NCBI GenBank assembly: GCA_015501595.1
Contig: JADNRX010000027.1
Location: forward strand, 62,001-126,000
Direction: 5' to 3'
Length of the DNA: 64,000 nt
Source of the DNA: Hymenopellis radicata
Lineage: Eukaryota; Basidiomycota; Agaricomycetes; Agaricales; Physalacriaceae
Shown here: positions 20,782 through 31,411 of the stretch, in pieces
Numbering within the stretch: position 1 is the stretch's first letter
Layout: each line of letters begins with the position of its first letter
Position numbers and translations under genes: made by a program
Notes under the pieces: model-generated
What the model was told of the DNA's origin: nothing
The model's database searches: none
The model's input: only the letters and a program-made list of their open reading frames with translations

Positions 20782-23700
20782 ATGCCTTTCGACCCCAAGA
20801 CTCTCGGAAAGTGCAACAAAACGGACTGTGCATGTGGTATTGCGTTTGTCGATGGCAAGGATGAGGCGGACTACAAGCCCATTGATAACTGTGGCGTATG
20901 TGGTGACCCTATCGGCATGCATGTGCAGGTACGATTTTTGATTGATTATTCTCTTTCATCACTTACATAAGCAACCTCAAGTTTTCCGCTCCTGCCACCA
21001 CCACCACCACTGCCGGTAATGCCGAGGCTGTAAAGGTATGTCTTTGTATGCCTCTTAAACTCGAGATATTGACCAGAGTTAAACTAGCCCAAGACTCAGA
21101 CTAATAAAGTCGATCCCACTACCTTTGGAGGAGCCACGGCGGAAACTCTCTTTGGTGTACGCGAGAAGCCCAAGAACGACTCAGACACTCCCTCCTTTCA
21201 CAGCTCTGGCAGCTGGAAGAAGACCGATGCTCCGTTTCGGGACTTTTCAAAGACGCGCGAAGAAAACCGAAACAAGGCCGCGGCGGCGCAAGGTATCAGC
21301 GTTCCAAAATTTGATCCCTCAGAAAAAGTAAGCAGCTCAACGGTCTCTGATTCTGTATGTCTTACAAATATCTCTTTCCAGATTACAGTCGACAAACTTG
21401 CCAACCGAACAGGACGCCCACCTGTATCCCGGAAGTCGAAGAAGGTTGACCCTGCTGCAAAGCCGAAGGCAGCTCCCCCCAAAAAGCCCGCCACAGTCAT
21501 TTTGATACCGGAAACCAAGGCGGCCCACCAAGAGGAAATACGCCGACCTTCACGCGCCAGGTAGTATGACTTTTGTCCTCTTTCACACCTTTCTTACACA
21601 GCTCTCTGTCTAGATACGAGGCTCTTGGTCGACCGGAGAACAAGTATGTTCGATCTATAGAGGTTACAGAAGACTCGACTGGGCGCGATATGGCCGGCAT
21701 CATCTTCAGCACCTTCGAGAATGTCCTTCCGACCTCCTCCACCTCGCCTCCAGAACTCTTTCATATGATGGACGTTGTTGGCAACGGTCGTGGTGCACCC
21801 TCTATTCTCATCCCTAACGAATGGGTTCAACAAGGTGCAGGATCATATGCGGACATCAAGGGGTACGTACTATACTGCAACTGTCTCCATTTTAGACTGT
21901 CAGAGCTCATATCGTCCTATAGTGTCAATTCTAAATACCACCCATCCGGAATGAAACCCGAAGAAGTCGTATTCCCGATTTATATCTGTCTGGCCAAGCA
22001 GCACGACGATCTTCCTTTCGTCGAGCCGACAATCTTCAAAGGACCAAAATCCGCCAAGGTGCGTCACTGACTAATTTGAATTTTCATGCAGGACACTTAC
22101 AGAAAGGGTTGTATAGCGCACGCGTTCCTCGATTGATGAAGACGAGAAGGAGGCCAAGCGTCAAAAGCCCGACTCCAAGGTGGACGAACAAGCGATGGAT
22201 GATACAGACGATCCGATACCTGTACCACCAATGCCTACCATCGATCATAAGGTCTTGAAGTCCTCACCGCAAGTTGCTTCCATCTCTCATCCCTTCTCTG
22301 TTAGGTCCTTGAATTCCCGAAGTCTCTACAGCAGGCTCAGCGATATGTTTTGAACACTTGTTTCCCTGCAGACAAACCCCGAGGATTCGCAAATGGATAT
22401 GGAGCAAGCGGCCGATGGGTAAGCCTCTCATTCATCGACGAGGTACTGATATCTAATTTCATTCTTACCCATATGCAGACCACACTCGCTCTTGCTCCCC
22501 CATACGACGCATTTCCCATTCAGACCGGTCGTGCTCAGAATCTTCTTGAGCTTCTGAAGCTGTCCGACATGACTGCCAGCCTGGCTTGCAAGATGCTTTG
22601 CAATGACTTCTCCCATATCCTGGCCTTTGCTCCCTTCACTGAGCTTCACGCGTGGCTGGAAGGCGCCCCGCTTGGGCATGACCTCAAACCAGAAGACAGT
22701 CCTCTATTCATGGACAAGTTCCGGTTGGGGCCAATGGGTATGTCACTGGTTGTTGAGGCGTTGCTCTTGATGTTCGGGGTGATCAAGAGGATTTCTGAAA
22801 TGCCCGGTTTGTCGGATTCCGAGTTCCAGGACCTACGCGATCGCCACACTGAGCTCTCGGACTTTGCCCAGGTCATGGTAAACCTGATGGATTTTTTCTT
22901 CGAGAATGTGGAGCGCCGATTTTGGTATCCGAAAACGGGTTTTCGTCAGCTAGAGGCGGTGGTTGCAATCAACACCCCGCTCTTGAAGGATCTTGTAAGT
23001 CTCTTCAGTCATTAATTGCTGCTCCGGTGATGATTTGTTTTCCTCAGCCCACTGCTGGAGCATTATCTCCCATTGATACCGGCCTTACTCGATTGCGCAA
23101 ACTCCTTGCAGACGATACAAGCACGGTCGTTGTCATCCGTGCCCATCTCGAGAGTTTCCTCGGCAGCGCGGAGGATCCTTCAAGAATGACCATCGACATC
23201 GTCTCCCTCGGGAAGTATGGTCTTGACAAGCTGCTGGACATTCTCCGCTGTTACGTTGAAGATCGTCCCATCCACAAGCACTATGAAGCGTGCATGGCAT
23301 TGTTGGGGAAGCTTGCTGGCGCTGTTGCATGGAAGGTCTTCCATTACCTCTCCGTAAGTCGAATGCGCGTAGACTGCGGTCCTTCTGCTGAATCAAAATG
23401 CTCTTCTCTAGCATCCCCAGCATTACAACCATCCTCCGTCTGCTACAGCTCGTGGAAGAAAGGTAAGTTCTTATTTCTGTTCCAGAGCAGCTGCTGATTT
23501 CTTCGCAGATGAAAAGGAATCCGGCGTTCGTATACTCCAAAAAATATCGTTTTGAGTACTAACAACTTTACAGCACCGGAACTTTTCATCCGGAGGAACT
23601 GGGGCTAGATTTCGACGACGGTATGTACTCATGCATGCGCTATACCAGGTCTTTATTCATTCCGCGTCCAGAGCTCCCTCCCATGCCGGACTCTCCTGAC

Positions 23701-24188
23701 TCCGAGTGGTACTTGATGCTTATCATTCCCAGTACGGTCTCCTCTCAATACGAGTCGCCTCCCCACTAATGACACTGTAGACCTTTCCAGCCAGAGATCG
23801 ACAGCGTGGAAGGATTCCACAGCGTCAAGTCCCGAACCGTCTAAACCATCTCAGAACGTAGCGTCGAGCGTCGACCCAAGACTTTTGAATGCGCGCGAAT
23901 TGGCAGGAGCCACGATGTCCAAGGATAGCCTCCTTCGTCGCCTTCGAGTGGAATTCCCCCATCCAGATATGGCAACGCGTCAGCGATTCGAAACCGCAAT
24001 TCTGGACCCAGAAGACAAAAAGCAATACTTTGCTGCTCAACGGGTTTGTACCCTTCACCTCTCTACACCTTCCACCATTGACTTTCTCGCAGGCATACCA
24101 CCCCGACAAGAACCGTTCGTCGGGTAGCATTTGGGTTGAGATCTGCACCCAGCTGAACTGTGCCATCAACAAGGCCTTCGGAAAGTAG
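20782..24188 (+). CDS. Many-exon protein with Cys-rich N-terminus and J-domain-like C-terminus
   Basis: About a dozen exons can be chained. The N-terminus (20782-20928) is Cys-rich: CNKTDCACGIAF, CGVCGDP. A proline/lysine-rich stretch follows (about 21000-21560), then a globular part (21615-22060) and an acidic nuclear-localisation-like stretch (EDEKEAKRQKPDSK, about 22130). A long helical region spans about 22480-23352. The C-terminus reads LRRLRVEFPHPDMATR, then AYHPDKNRSSGSIWVEIC to the TAG at 24188. The HPD tripeptide in a helix-loop context suggests a degenerate J-domain, as in an expanded mushroom family I know only as hypothetical proteins. Most joins keep frame. One join near 22425-22480 does not, so a frameshift or missed splice site exists. 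It lies inside the candidate 8-kb element and may be cargo. Confidence 0.55.
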
Positions 24189-26097
24189 TCAACATATTAG
24201 TGTATCTCATACAAATATGTATTTCTTGTGCGTCGAATTGTATCCCATTTCTTGTGTATCACACTAGCATGAATTGTCGGAATGAAGAAAAATCGGCCTC
24301 AGACAGGAGAGCTCACCATCTGTGGTCACAGAGTAACCGGTACGTTGGGTCCGTCGCCATAAAACGCGCTTTCTGACATCGAGGTCGTGGGGAGGATGGC
24401 GTGCTCCAGGTGCCGGTCGATGTCAAAGGATGCTGAGCGACGTCTCAGGGTCCTGGTCGCCGTGTCGAAGGAGAGAGAGGTCGCACAGAGCGGGACTTAG
24501 CTCGTATGTCTTGCCGCGATGGAGAATGTAGAGCGTCAGGTTGGCGTCAGGTCGTATCTAAAAGAGACATAAATACGGGCAGGGGAAGGGACAGAGTAAC
24601 TCACAATTACCCGTTAAATGAGGCGCAACGAACTGCTCCGAGTTACACGACGGCGACAGCACAGACAGGTGCAAGAAATAATTGCCCCGCGACGGCAGTG
24701 AACTGCTTTGGTACTAGCGTGTGCGTTCCCTTGAGACCGCCCGGGTAAGTCAGCCTAGCGCTGGCAACGTCTGCTGTCAGTGCTTACAGGCGGTCTGAGG
24801 GAGTAAACAAAACGGGCTCGCCTCTTTATACTAACACGGTCGCGTTCAACGCGTGACCATATGCATGTAGTAAACAAAGGAGAGGAGTCGGTATGTTTTC
24901 CATTGTTGTCTTACACCAGACTTACCCTTTTGGGTGCGATCTCCGCACTTCGCCTCTCGCTCTCATGTCTGAACACGTTTACTTTCAATTCGCCGTTGAA
25001 TTCTACGACGACAATGGGCTCAACAACAACGACATGTTCAACGGCGCCGACGGGTTCAACGACGACAACAGGCTCAACGACTGTACCCACCAAACACGTC
25101 GCGAGTTCTATCACGCATCCGTTGCATGTGTGGGCATCTGTACGGCAGCGAGGAAATGCCTAGGATGGTGTTGTTGTGCGTATCCTTCCTTGATCTTCAA
25201 GGTCCACTAGCTCACTATCTTTCTCTTCGACACTCAAGTTGCTTGAAGTCGGTGGCTCAGCGTTGACGACATCGGTACAACCATTCGGCCATCGCTCTCG
25301 GATTATCTCTGTCTCGTCGACGACAATGTGCCGCGGGAGGGAACAAACGGTCGTCCTATACGCCGAGTATTGGTGCCGGCAACCACAAGGTATGTCGTTT
25401 TCCGCTTTTGAACTTGCACACTGACAAACTGCAGTGACATCTCGATGCACTCACCTCTGTCAGCGCCTTTTCCTGCGGTATTCAACACCCTGGTGTCTAT
25501 CCGTTGGCTTCGTCGACGAGTAGCTCGCGTACGTTCTCCTGTTCCGCCTTCTATACCATTTGTGACCTTTTCCATAGCTAAGTACCCTGTATGTACTATT
25601 GCTACTATCGACTCGAGTCCCGGACGACATACTCGGGCGACCTTGCCCTCTAGTCTCCTATCCACACCACTCATCCTGAGACTAGCACGGACGAGCATGG
25701 ACAAATGGTAAGTAGACGTCCCTCATTCATTGTTTAGGCTTCTACTGATGTCTATGACAGTTGGGAATACGGATGCCTTGCTTTCACCCGCGACGTTTGG
25801 GATGTTGTCCTCGCGCGACGCGTCCTTGTCCCGTTTGGCTTCGCACCGGTGGGAAACGATGCCGCTTTGGATGCGGAAGACAGTTGGCATATGTTCATTA
25901 GCACAATCTCTGTTCGCAGCCTCTTCATTCCCTCTCATCTAATTTGTTACCTGTCATGTTTCACTTGTACTTGTATATAACAATAACAAGGTAGGTAGCA
26001 GCAGAACAATATTATTGGCTTTCTGATTCTACCAGCTTTGATTCGATGTGTTTCTAATCGGGTCCGTCGGATGGCTTGCTCTTGACCGTCACCTTCC
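24189..26097. other. Region without a firm gene; Thr/Ser-coding simple repeat
   Basis: No complete gene could be built. At 24990-25085 a 12-base periodic tract reads STTTTGSTT-like in one frame. Open frames at 25303-25704 (minus) and 25445-25711 (plus) mirror each other and show no domain. Possibly decayed coding sequence of the same element. Confidence 0.35.
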
Positions 26098-27667
26098 ATG
26101 GCGGACAGAGACAATGTCCAACGATTTCTCTCGCACTGCCATACTCTCTGCAATGAGGCTCGTTTCGCCATCTCCTCATTCCCAAACGCAGAAGTCGCAA
26201 CGGTGGAACGGCTCGCACATCAGCTGTACGCGACTCGCACCATTTTACATGGCCTGGACGACCCTTTTCTCACCGAGGTGCAAATCGAAATCATGCTGGA
26301 TCATCTTGATTCCTTTCTTCGCCAGCTAGATGCCTTTCTAGAGACACCACCCCACCTACCTCTGATAGTCTTCCTCGCGTCTACACGGGGCGCCCTGGTC
26401 GTCCTCGTTACGACATAGACCTAGAGAGGGTTTGTCTGCTTCATGACCTGGGAAGTACGTGGGAGGGCATCGCTGACGCGTTCGGCGTAGAGAGAAGGAC
26501 TCTCTACAACCATTTGGGCAGAGCAGGTCTCTCGTCGGCACGCAAGCCGTTCACCGAGATTACGGACAACGACTGGATGAGGAGGTTGCAAAGATCTCCA
26601 TTCAGCATCCTTTGTCGGCTCGGCCATCATCCAAGGTCATCTCGAGGTTCTTGGGATTCACCTGCCCGCACAAGAGTGCAAGATAGCCTGCGACGCGTCG
26701 ATGCAATGGAGTCCTTACAAGGTATTTCTCTGTTTTCTAAGCTTAGTGAAGCCACCTAAAAGATTGTAGATGGGCTTGTGTAACGAAAAGACGTGTATAC
26801 AAAGTACGCGGTTCAAATGCGCTTTGGCATCAGGATGGACACGAGAAGTTGAAGCATTGGGGCTTTTGGGTACATGGCTGCGTGGACGGACACTCACGTC
26901 TCATCATCTACATGGAGTGCCGTTCGAACAAGCGCTCCGACACTGTTTTCCAATGCTTCCTGGCTGGGGTGGCGCTGTTCGGCTGGCCTAGTCGCGTCCG
27001 CGGAGATTTTGGGCCAGAGAACAACAAGATAGAGAAAGCAATGGTTCGGCATTGGGGGAAGCTCATCGCGCATATTTACGGGCCGGTATGACTAATGTTT
27101 CTCATACTTCTGACCATTTCTGAGCCCTTTTGCAGGTCGACACACAATGTCAGAATCGAAAGACTTTGGGTCGACATACAAAAGGACGCACTCGAAGCTT
27201 TTCGACAGATCTTTCTGTACTTGGAGCAAAACGGCTTATGGGAGAAGGAAAACGCCCTCCATTGCATCTGTCTCTTTCTGGTTTTCCAGCCGCGCATCCA
27301 AGCTGCTCTCAACCGCGCCAAGCATGCATGGAACCATCACAAGATCCGGACGGCGCGGAATCAGACACCGGTTGCGATGTACGCCCTCAGCCGACAGAAG
27401 TTGATGAATCAGGGTGTCTGGACAGGCGACGTCGGAGACGATGTATCATGTGTCGATGGATTCTACGGGGTGGAGGGTGCAGAGGATGAGGGACTGGCGA
27501 TGCCGTCTGTTGACCCCAATGACCCGAACTCTGCACTTGCGGAGGATGCCGACATTGAAGCAGCAAGACAGGCACTGGGCGACTTTGATTTTGAGGAGGA
27601 GGATGGGAACTGGGGAATAGATGTGTATTGCAAGGCTGTTATCCAGTTACATGCTTGTATTTCATAG
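26098..27667 (+). pseudogene. Decayed DDE integrase-core transposase
   Basis: The sequence follows the integrase-core DDE family common in Agaricomycetes (also found in animals). An N-terminal helix-turn-helix-like part reads GRPRYDIDLERVCLL and AFGVERRTLYNHLG. The catalytic core shows the first Asp in WHQDGHEKL (about 26824), the second Asp in RGDFGPEN (about 27000) and the Glu in NVRIERLW (about 27150). WNHHKIRT and an acidic tail end at the stop at 27667. The frame changes at least at about 26365, 26575, 26615, 26810 and at the intron near 27080, so it cannot encode an active enzyme now. It sits next to the right AACTT array, which could be its terminal binding region. Confidence 0.75.
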
Positions 27668-27732
27668 TCGGTAACTCGGTATAGAGGTACTTTCTGGCTT
27701 TACATAAGCAGCGCACACATCCCAAATAAGCA

Positions 27733-27967
27733 GGTGGCGGCGGCGGCGCGGCGCGTAGTGGTAGAGCTTGTTTCTTTAAGTTTTATCCAACTTCCGCAAG
27801 TTCAGGTCAACTTTGGAAAGTTGGAGCCAACTTCGAGAAGTTCAATGGTACTTTGTCAAGTTCCATCAAACTCCGAAAAGTTCACTCTTACTTTCTCAAA
27901 GTTCACTCGTACTTTGCCGAAGTTCGCCAAAAAAAAGTGAGAAGTTCGCAAAAATAATTTTTACACA
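27733..27967. repeat. AACTT/AAGTT-rich array, right copy (inverted)
   Basis: Read on the minus strand it starts with TGTGTAAAAATT (27956-27967), continues with repeated GAACTT and AAGTTGG units (27775-27945) and ends with CGCGCCGCGCCGCCGCCGCC near 27755. It mirrors the left array. Confidence 0.8.
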
Positions 27968-27996
27968 GTATAACGCCCATAAGAGGATTCTCCTTT

Positions 27997-28346
27997 CATC
28001 AAGCCTGAAATATAGTTCAGTGAGCTATAACAGTGCGTAGAACGCGTGACTAACGAAAGGTGGTTGGTGGTAAGAAACAAAGTTGGACGGCAATAACAGG
28101 CCGGTGATGGAAGTGCCAAAAAAGGCAAGCACCTTCAACCTCAACATCTCAGATGATTTCCTGTGGTAGGGCGGCGACGCGCCCAGGTGGTTTTCCTTGC
28201 ATCAAGCCTGAAATATAGTTCAGTGAGCTATAACAGTGCGTAGAACGCGTGACTAACGAAAGGTGGTTGGTGGTAAGAAACAAAGTTGGACGGCAATAAC
28301 GGGCCGGTGATGAAAGTGCCAAAAAAGGCAAGCACCTTCAACGTCA
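27997..28346. repeat. 203-bp direct tandem duplication
   Basis: Bases 27997-28143 recur at 28200-28346 with about four differences; both begin CATCAAGCCTGAAATATAGT. The 56-base spacer is single-copy. The duplication lies directly outside the right end of the candidate element. Confidence 0.9.
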
Positions 28347-28472
28347 ACGTACTAGTTTATCCTCTACGACTCGGCTCTCCTCGTCAGCACTGTAAAACAT
28401 TTCCTTATAAGATTGGTACATGTCCAAGCATAGATAAGCGACAGACAATAAATATCATATACACCTGGCAAA
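28347..28472. other. Spacer before the deuterolysin remnant
   Basis: No feature recognised. Confidence 0.3.
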
Positions 28473-29035
28473 CTAATCCTCAGCCGGGTTGTTCTCAGCA
28501 AAGTACTTACTCATGGCTATCAGCATTGTCGATGGCACTGACCGGGTCACTCTTGGCCAGACTCTTGGCGCCAGACTGTCCGTAGACATGATCATCCGTT
28601 CCACCAACGATAGTGAAGTGCGACGACTCGTGGATAAGAGTACCGCCCTATAATAAGAGTCAGTTGCTGCAGCAATTCGCAGTAATATAGACAGCCATAC
28701 CCGCGTCCGTCCCCTCAGTGCTGGTCGACCAGAACACGTTACAAAGCTGAAAATCATCAGCGTACAGCTTGACAAGGACATGGAGGGACGTACTCATCCG
28801 GGTAGACATACGCGTAGACATCGCTGTCCGTACATGTACAGTCGTATGTGTAATCAGCATATGGGTGGTCAAGCATGTTGGAATAGTGTTCAGCAACAGT
28901 ATTATGGCGACTGTCAGTGAACTCTCCAAACCAGGTGACATACCGGTCGGTCGATGCGGTGTTGGAATTGAGATACCTGGCGAGGTTGCTAGAAAGAGGC
29001 CATTCGCGATTTCGAGGGATTTCACTGATAAGCAA
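28473..29035 (-). pseudogene. Deuterolysin (peptidase M35) remnant
   Basis: C-terminal two thirds of a secreted zinc protease of the deuterolysin / peptidyl-Lys metallopeptidase type. Visible are YVTWFGEFTDSR, YTYDCTCTDSDVYAYVYPDE, the zinc motif HESSHF and the third ligand motif GTDDHVYGQ, in exons near 28790-29035, 28701-28746 and 28500-28650. The signal peptide and propeptide are absent. At the second join the frame does not close. Near the end, GAGTAAGTACTTTG contains an extra four-base AGTA, so translation would stop right after the conserved HE instead of reading YFAENNP. It lies between the 3' end of QCR8 and the tandem duplication, on the same strand. Confidence 0.8.
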
Positions 29036-29182
29036 TTCTCTCGGGCGGGTTTACGCTTATGACATACGCGTGAAAGTCTCTTCACGCAAGGCACAGAGCC
29101 ACAGACATGTAAAGAACGGCATGTCGTCAACGAAGAAGATTTGACATGTCAAGGCGTAGAAAACCCAGAAACAATCCGACGG

Positions 29183-29699
29183 TCACTTGTCTCCTTCAAC
29201 GTGGTTGGCCTTGCTGTTGAGGTACGCGTAGTGGTCGTTGGCCCAGACATAGACGCCAATGCCTAAAGAAATCAGGACTTGGACCTAATCAATCCAACAA
29301 AAATTTTACCGACCGAAAAGGAAAGGAACGGTATAAAAGCGCGCTTCTCCTTTGAGGTGTCTGAGCGCGCCTTCTAGGTATCCGCGAGCCCAATTGGGTC
29401 CAACCTTGAGTTGGAAGGGAGACAGCGCTGTACGGGGAGTAAGTGAGTAACAATACCTCCCCAGAAAGTAAGACTTGTACAATACTGATAGACACCGCGC
29501 TGTACTGCAATACCCTCTTTATCACCGAACCATCTGATCTACATTGCTATGAGTTGTCGTAATCCTCTCTATCAAACTGTAGGGCCTCACCCATTCCCTC
29601 CTGGCTGTAAAAAGAATGTAAATCAAAACTGAAGCGAACGTGATCGTGAAGACACTCACGACCAGGCATACCGCTAAAGCGAATGGTAGAGGGTTTCAT
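29183..29699 (-). CDS. QCR8: QCR8, ubiquinol-cytochrome c reductase subunit 8
   Basis: Five exons (29663-29699, 29591-29604, 29496-29538, 29314-29427, 29183-29262) give exactly 95 residues, the normal size of this small inner-membrane subunit of respiratory complex III. Family features: N-terminus MKPSTIRFSGMPA, a KEGI segment followed by ALSPFQ, one membrane helix (VPFLFGIGVYVWA) and the end YLNSKANHVEGDK. Introns are 51-68 nt. Exon 2 is only 14 nt. No single open frame covers more than a third of it. The first intron-exon choices were set by the family motif, so one or two boundaries could shift by a few bases. Confidence 0.8.
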
Positions 29700-30357
29700 G
29701 GCTGAGATGCGTCACTGATGAGGGTGATGGGGCGATAGATGCACTCGATGAGTTCTTGGCTGAGATTTATACTAACGCCAAGCTCGGATGCGCTCGGGAA
29801 AGAAGCGGTCGAGGTCGTAAATCGTCGTCTTCTGACGTGACGATGTGTTCCATCCTTGAATTGAAAGGTTAAAGTCGCTGGACGACCATCAGTTTCACAT
29901 ACACCAGCGAAGTCATCGGGGGCCATTTTATCCGCTTAGTACCATTGAGCTGATTGAGCCTTTGTGAGGTGGTACACGCATCAGCTGTATGTAAAGTTGT
30001 TCAAGTCATCGGCTGCCGTCAGATCTAGAAGTCTTGACTCCGGCTCTTATGTCGTTATTCAACCGCACTGACGAGTACCTGCTCGCGAATAGGATCTTAG
30101 CATTTAAACGTGGCACATGCCGCTCAATATCAATACTAGTCACTTGGTGAGGTATCTGCGATGCTCTAGAACTCACTCATCGTTCCTGATTAACGCCAGT
30201 AGCGTGGCTTGGCTGAATTATACCGTCTCGCGCAGGTCTGGCGCATCGAAAAGAAAGCGAACACTCGAATTAGATGATGATCCGTACTTGTACACAATTC
30301 CTGTAATAAAGAAGGTAGTATCAAGAGTCCAAGAGAAAGTAAAGTCTGCGCTCGGTG
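29700..30357. other. Intergenic between QCR8 and the t-SNARE gene
   Basis: Holds the QCR8 promoter and the 3' region of the t-SNARE gene. The minus-strand open frame at 29696-29926 has no partner or domain and is probably not a gene. Confidence 0.4.
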
Positions 30358-31267
30358 CTATATCAGTATAGCCACCAGGAGCAATATGATAAGAACGATG
30401 GTGAGGATCATGATACACCAGCCACTGCCGCTCTGTTCCGTTTGCCGTACAAAACGGCGCATCTTGGTCATGGCGGAGTCCAGTTTTGTTTCTGTGCTAT
30501 CGACGCCAGACTCTAGGTCTGTCAACATTCTGGAGAACAATCAGAAAAAAAGGGCAAAAGTAAAAGTTATAACCGACTCGTTGTGTTCGCTAATTTCCTG
30601 ACCCATGAGCCCAGCTTGTTGCGCGAGATTGGACAATGTGCCTGCTATCGAGTCAATTGTCATATCTTGTTGTTGCATGAGCATCTACGCATACAAGGTG
30701 AGCATATTGACCAGTGTATGACAGAGGCACCCACCTGCTGCTCTTCCCTCGCCCACGCGCTCTGCTCGTCCTCTCTCGGTGTTGGTCGTGGCGACATTAT
30801 CTGCGAATTGGGCCGTGACCCCGACGGCGAGACGTCTGCTCGCATACCCTACTGTCGATTGTATTCCCGTGAACGCCATCCAAACAGCAGACCGCGCGCT
30901 TACCTCAATTTCGTTGCGGACACGTTCGACATAGCGGCGGCGCTCCTGGACCTGTTCGAACGATACACCAAACAGGCGCGTGTCCGATGCTGCTTCGACG
31001 ACTTTGACGCTCTCGTCGAGGTCCTCCAGGTCAGCCTCGAGGGCGGCCAAGGTGGCTTTGAACTGCAGACAACGATGAGCACTGTGCCACGCAGCGTTGC
31101 GTTTTACGCACCTCATTTCGCGCCCAAACGAGCTCCTCCGACTCCTCCGTCGTGCCCCTCATCGAATTCATGTTTCTTATGCGCATATACGAGGCCCGCA
31201 GCTGTGTCGCTGCCTGCAGCGACGTCTGAATTTCCGCCTGCACGGCATGGTAGGGGTCAGTGGACAT
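30358..31267 (-). CDS. Tlg1/syntaxin-6-type Qc t-SNARE
   Basis: Five exons (31112-31267, 30904-31062, 30735-30848, 30578-30684, 30358-30529) encode 235 residues with all phases closing. Residues 1-105 form the N-terminal helical domain (start MSTDPYHAVQAEIQ, then LEADLEDLDESVKVVE). Residues about 145-215 are the SNARE helix, ending with KLDSAMTKMRRFVRQTEQ. The C-terminal tail anchor is SGSGWCIMILTIVLIILLLV. It should act in endosome-to-Golgi membrane fusion. Introns are 48-55 nt. At the position where syntaxin 6 and SNAP-25 have the ionic-layer Gln, my alignment puts His (EISEHNEML); other members of this fungal branch may share that. Confidence 0.85.
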
Positions 31268-31411
31268 GGGTAACTGTGGCTGTGCAAGGAAGGAAAAACG
31301 CGATCATCTTCCGGGTCAAGATGCTCTCAAGCATATTTTAGAACTGTACAGCAGAGATAGTACTAATGTGTAAATAAAATATCATGTCCAGCAAACCATT
31401 ATCATCTCCAT

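Larger units (their letters stand above)
19979..27982. mobile_element. Candidate 8-kb transposon (hypothesis)
   Basis: Bounded by TTATGGGC at 19979-19986 and its reverse complement GCCCATAA at 27975-27982. Just inside both ends lies TGTGTAAAAATT, then an AACTT/AAGTT array, then a GC-rich block, in mirror order. The interior holds the DDE transposase remnant and the J-domain-like gene. No target-site duplication is visible, and the arrays could instead be two independent insertions, so this is an inference. Confidence 0.4.

Noticed and set aside
19979..27982. Starship-type giant element
   Set aside because: No tyrosine recombinase (DUF3435-like) gene is visible, and the arrays plus DDE gene point to a cut-and-paste element instead.
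30583..31341. 252-codon plus-strand open frame
   Set aside because: Lies antisense to the well-supported t-SNARE exons.
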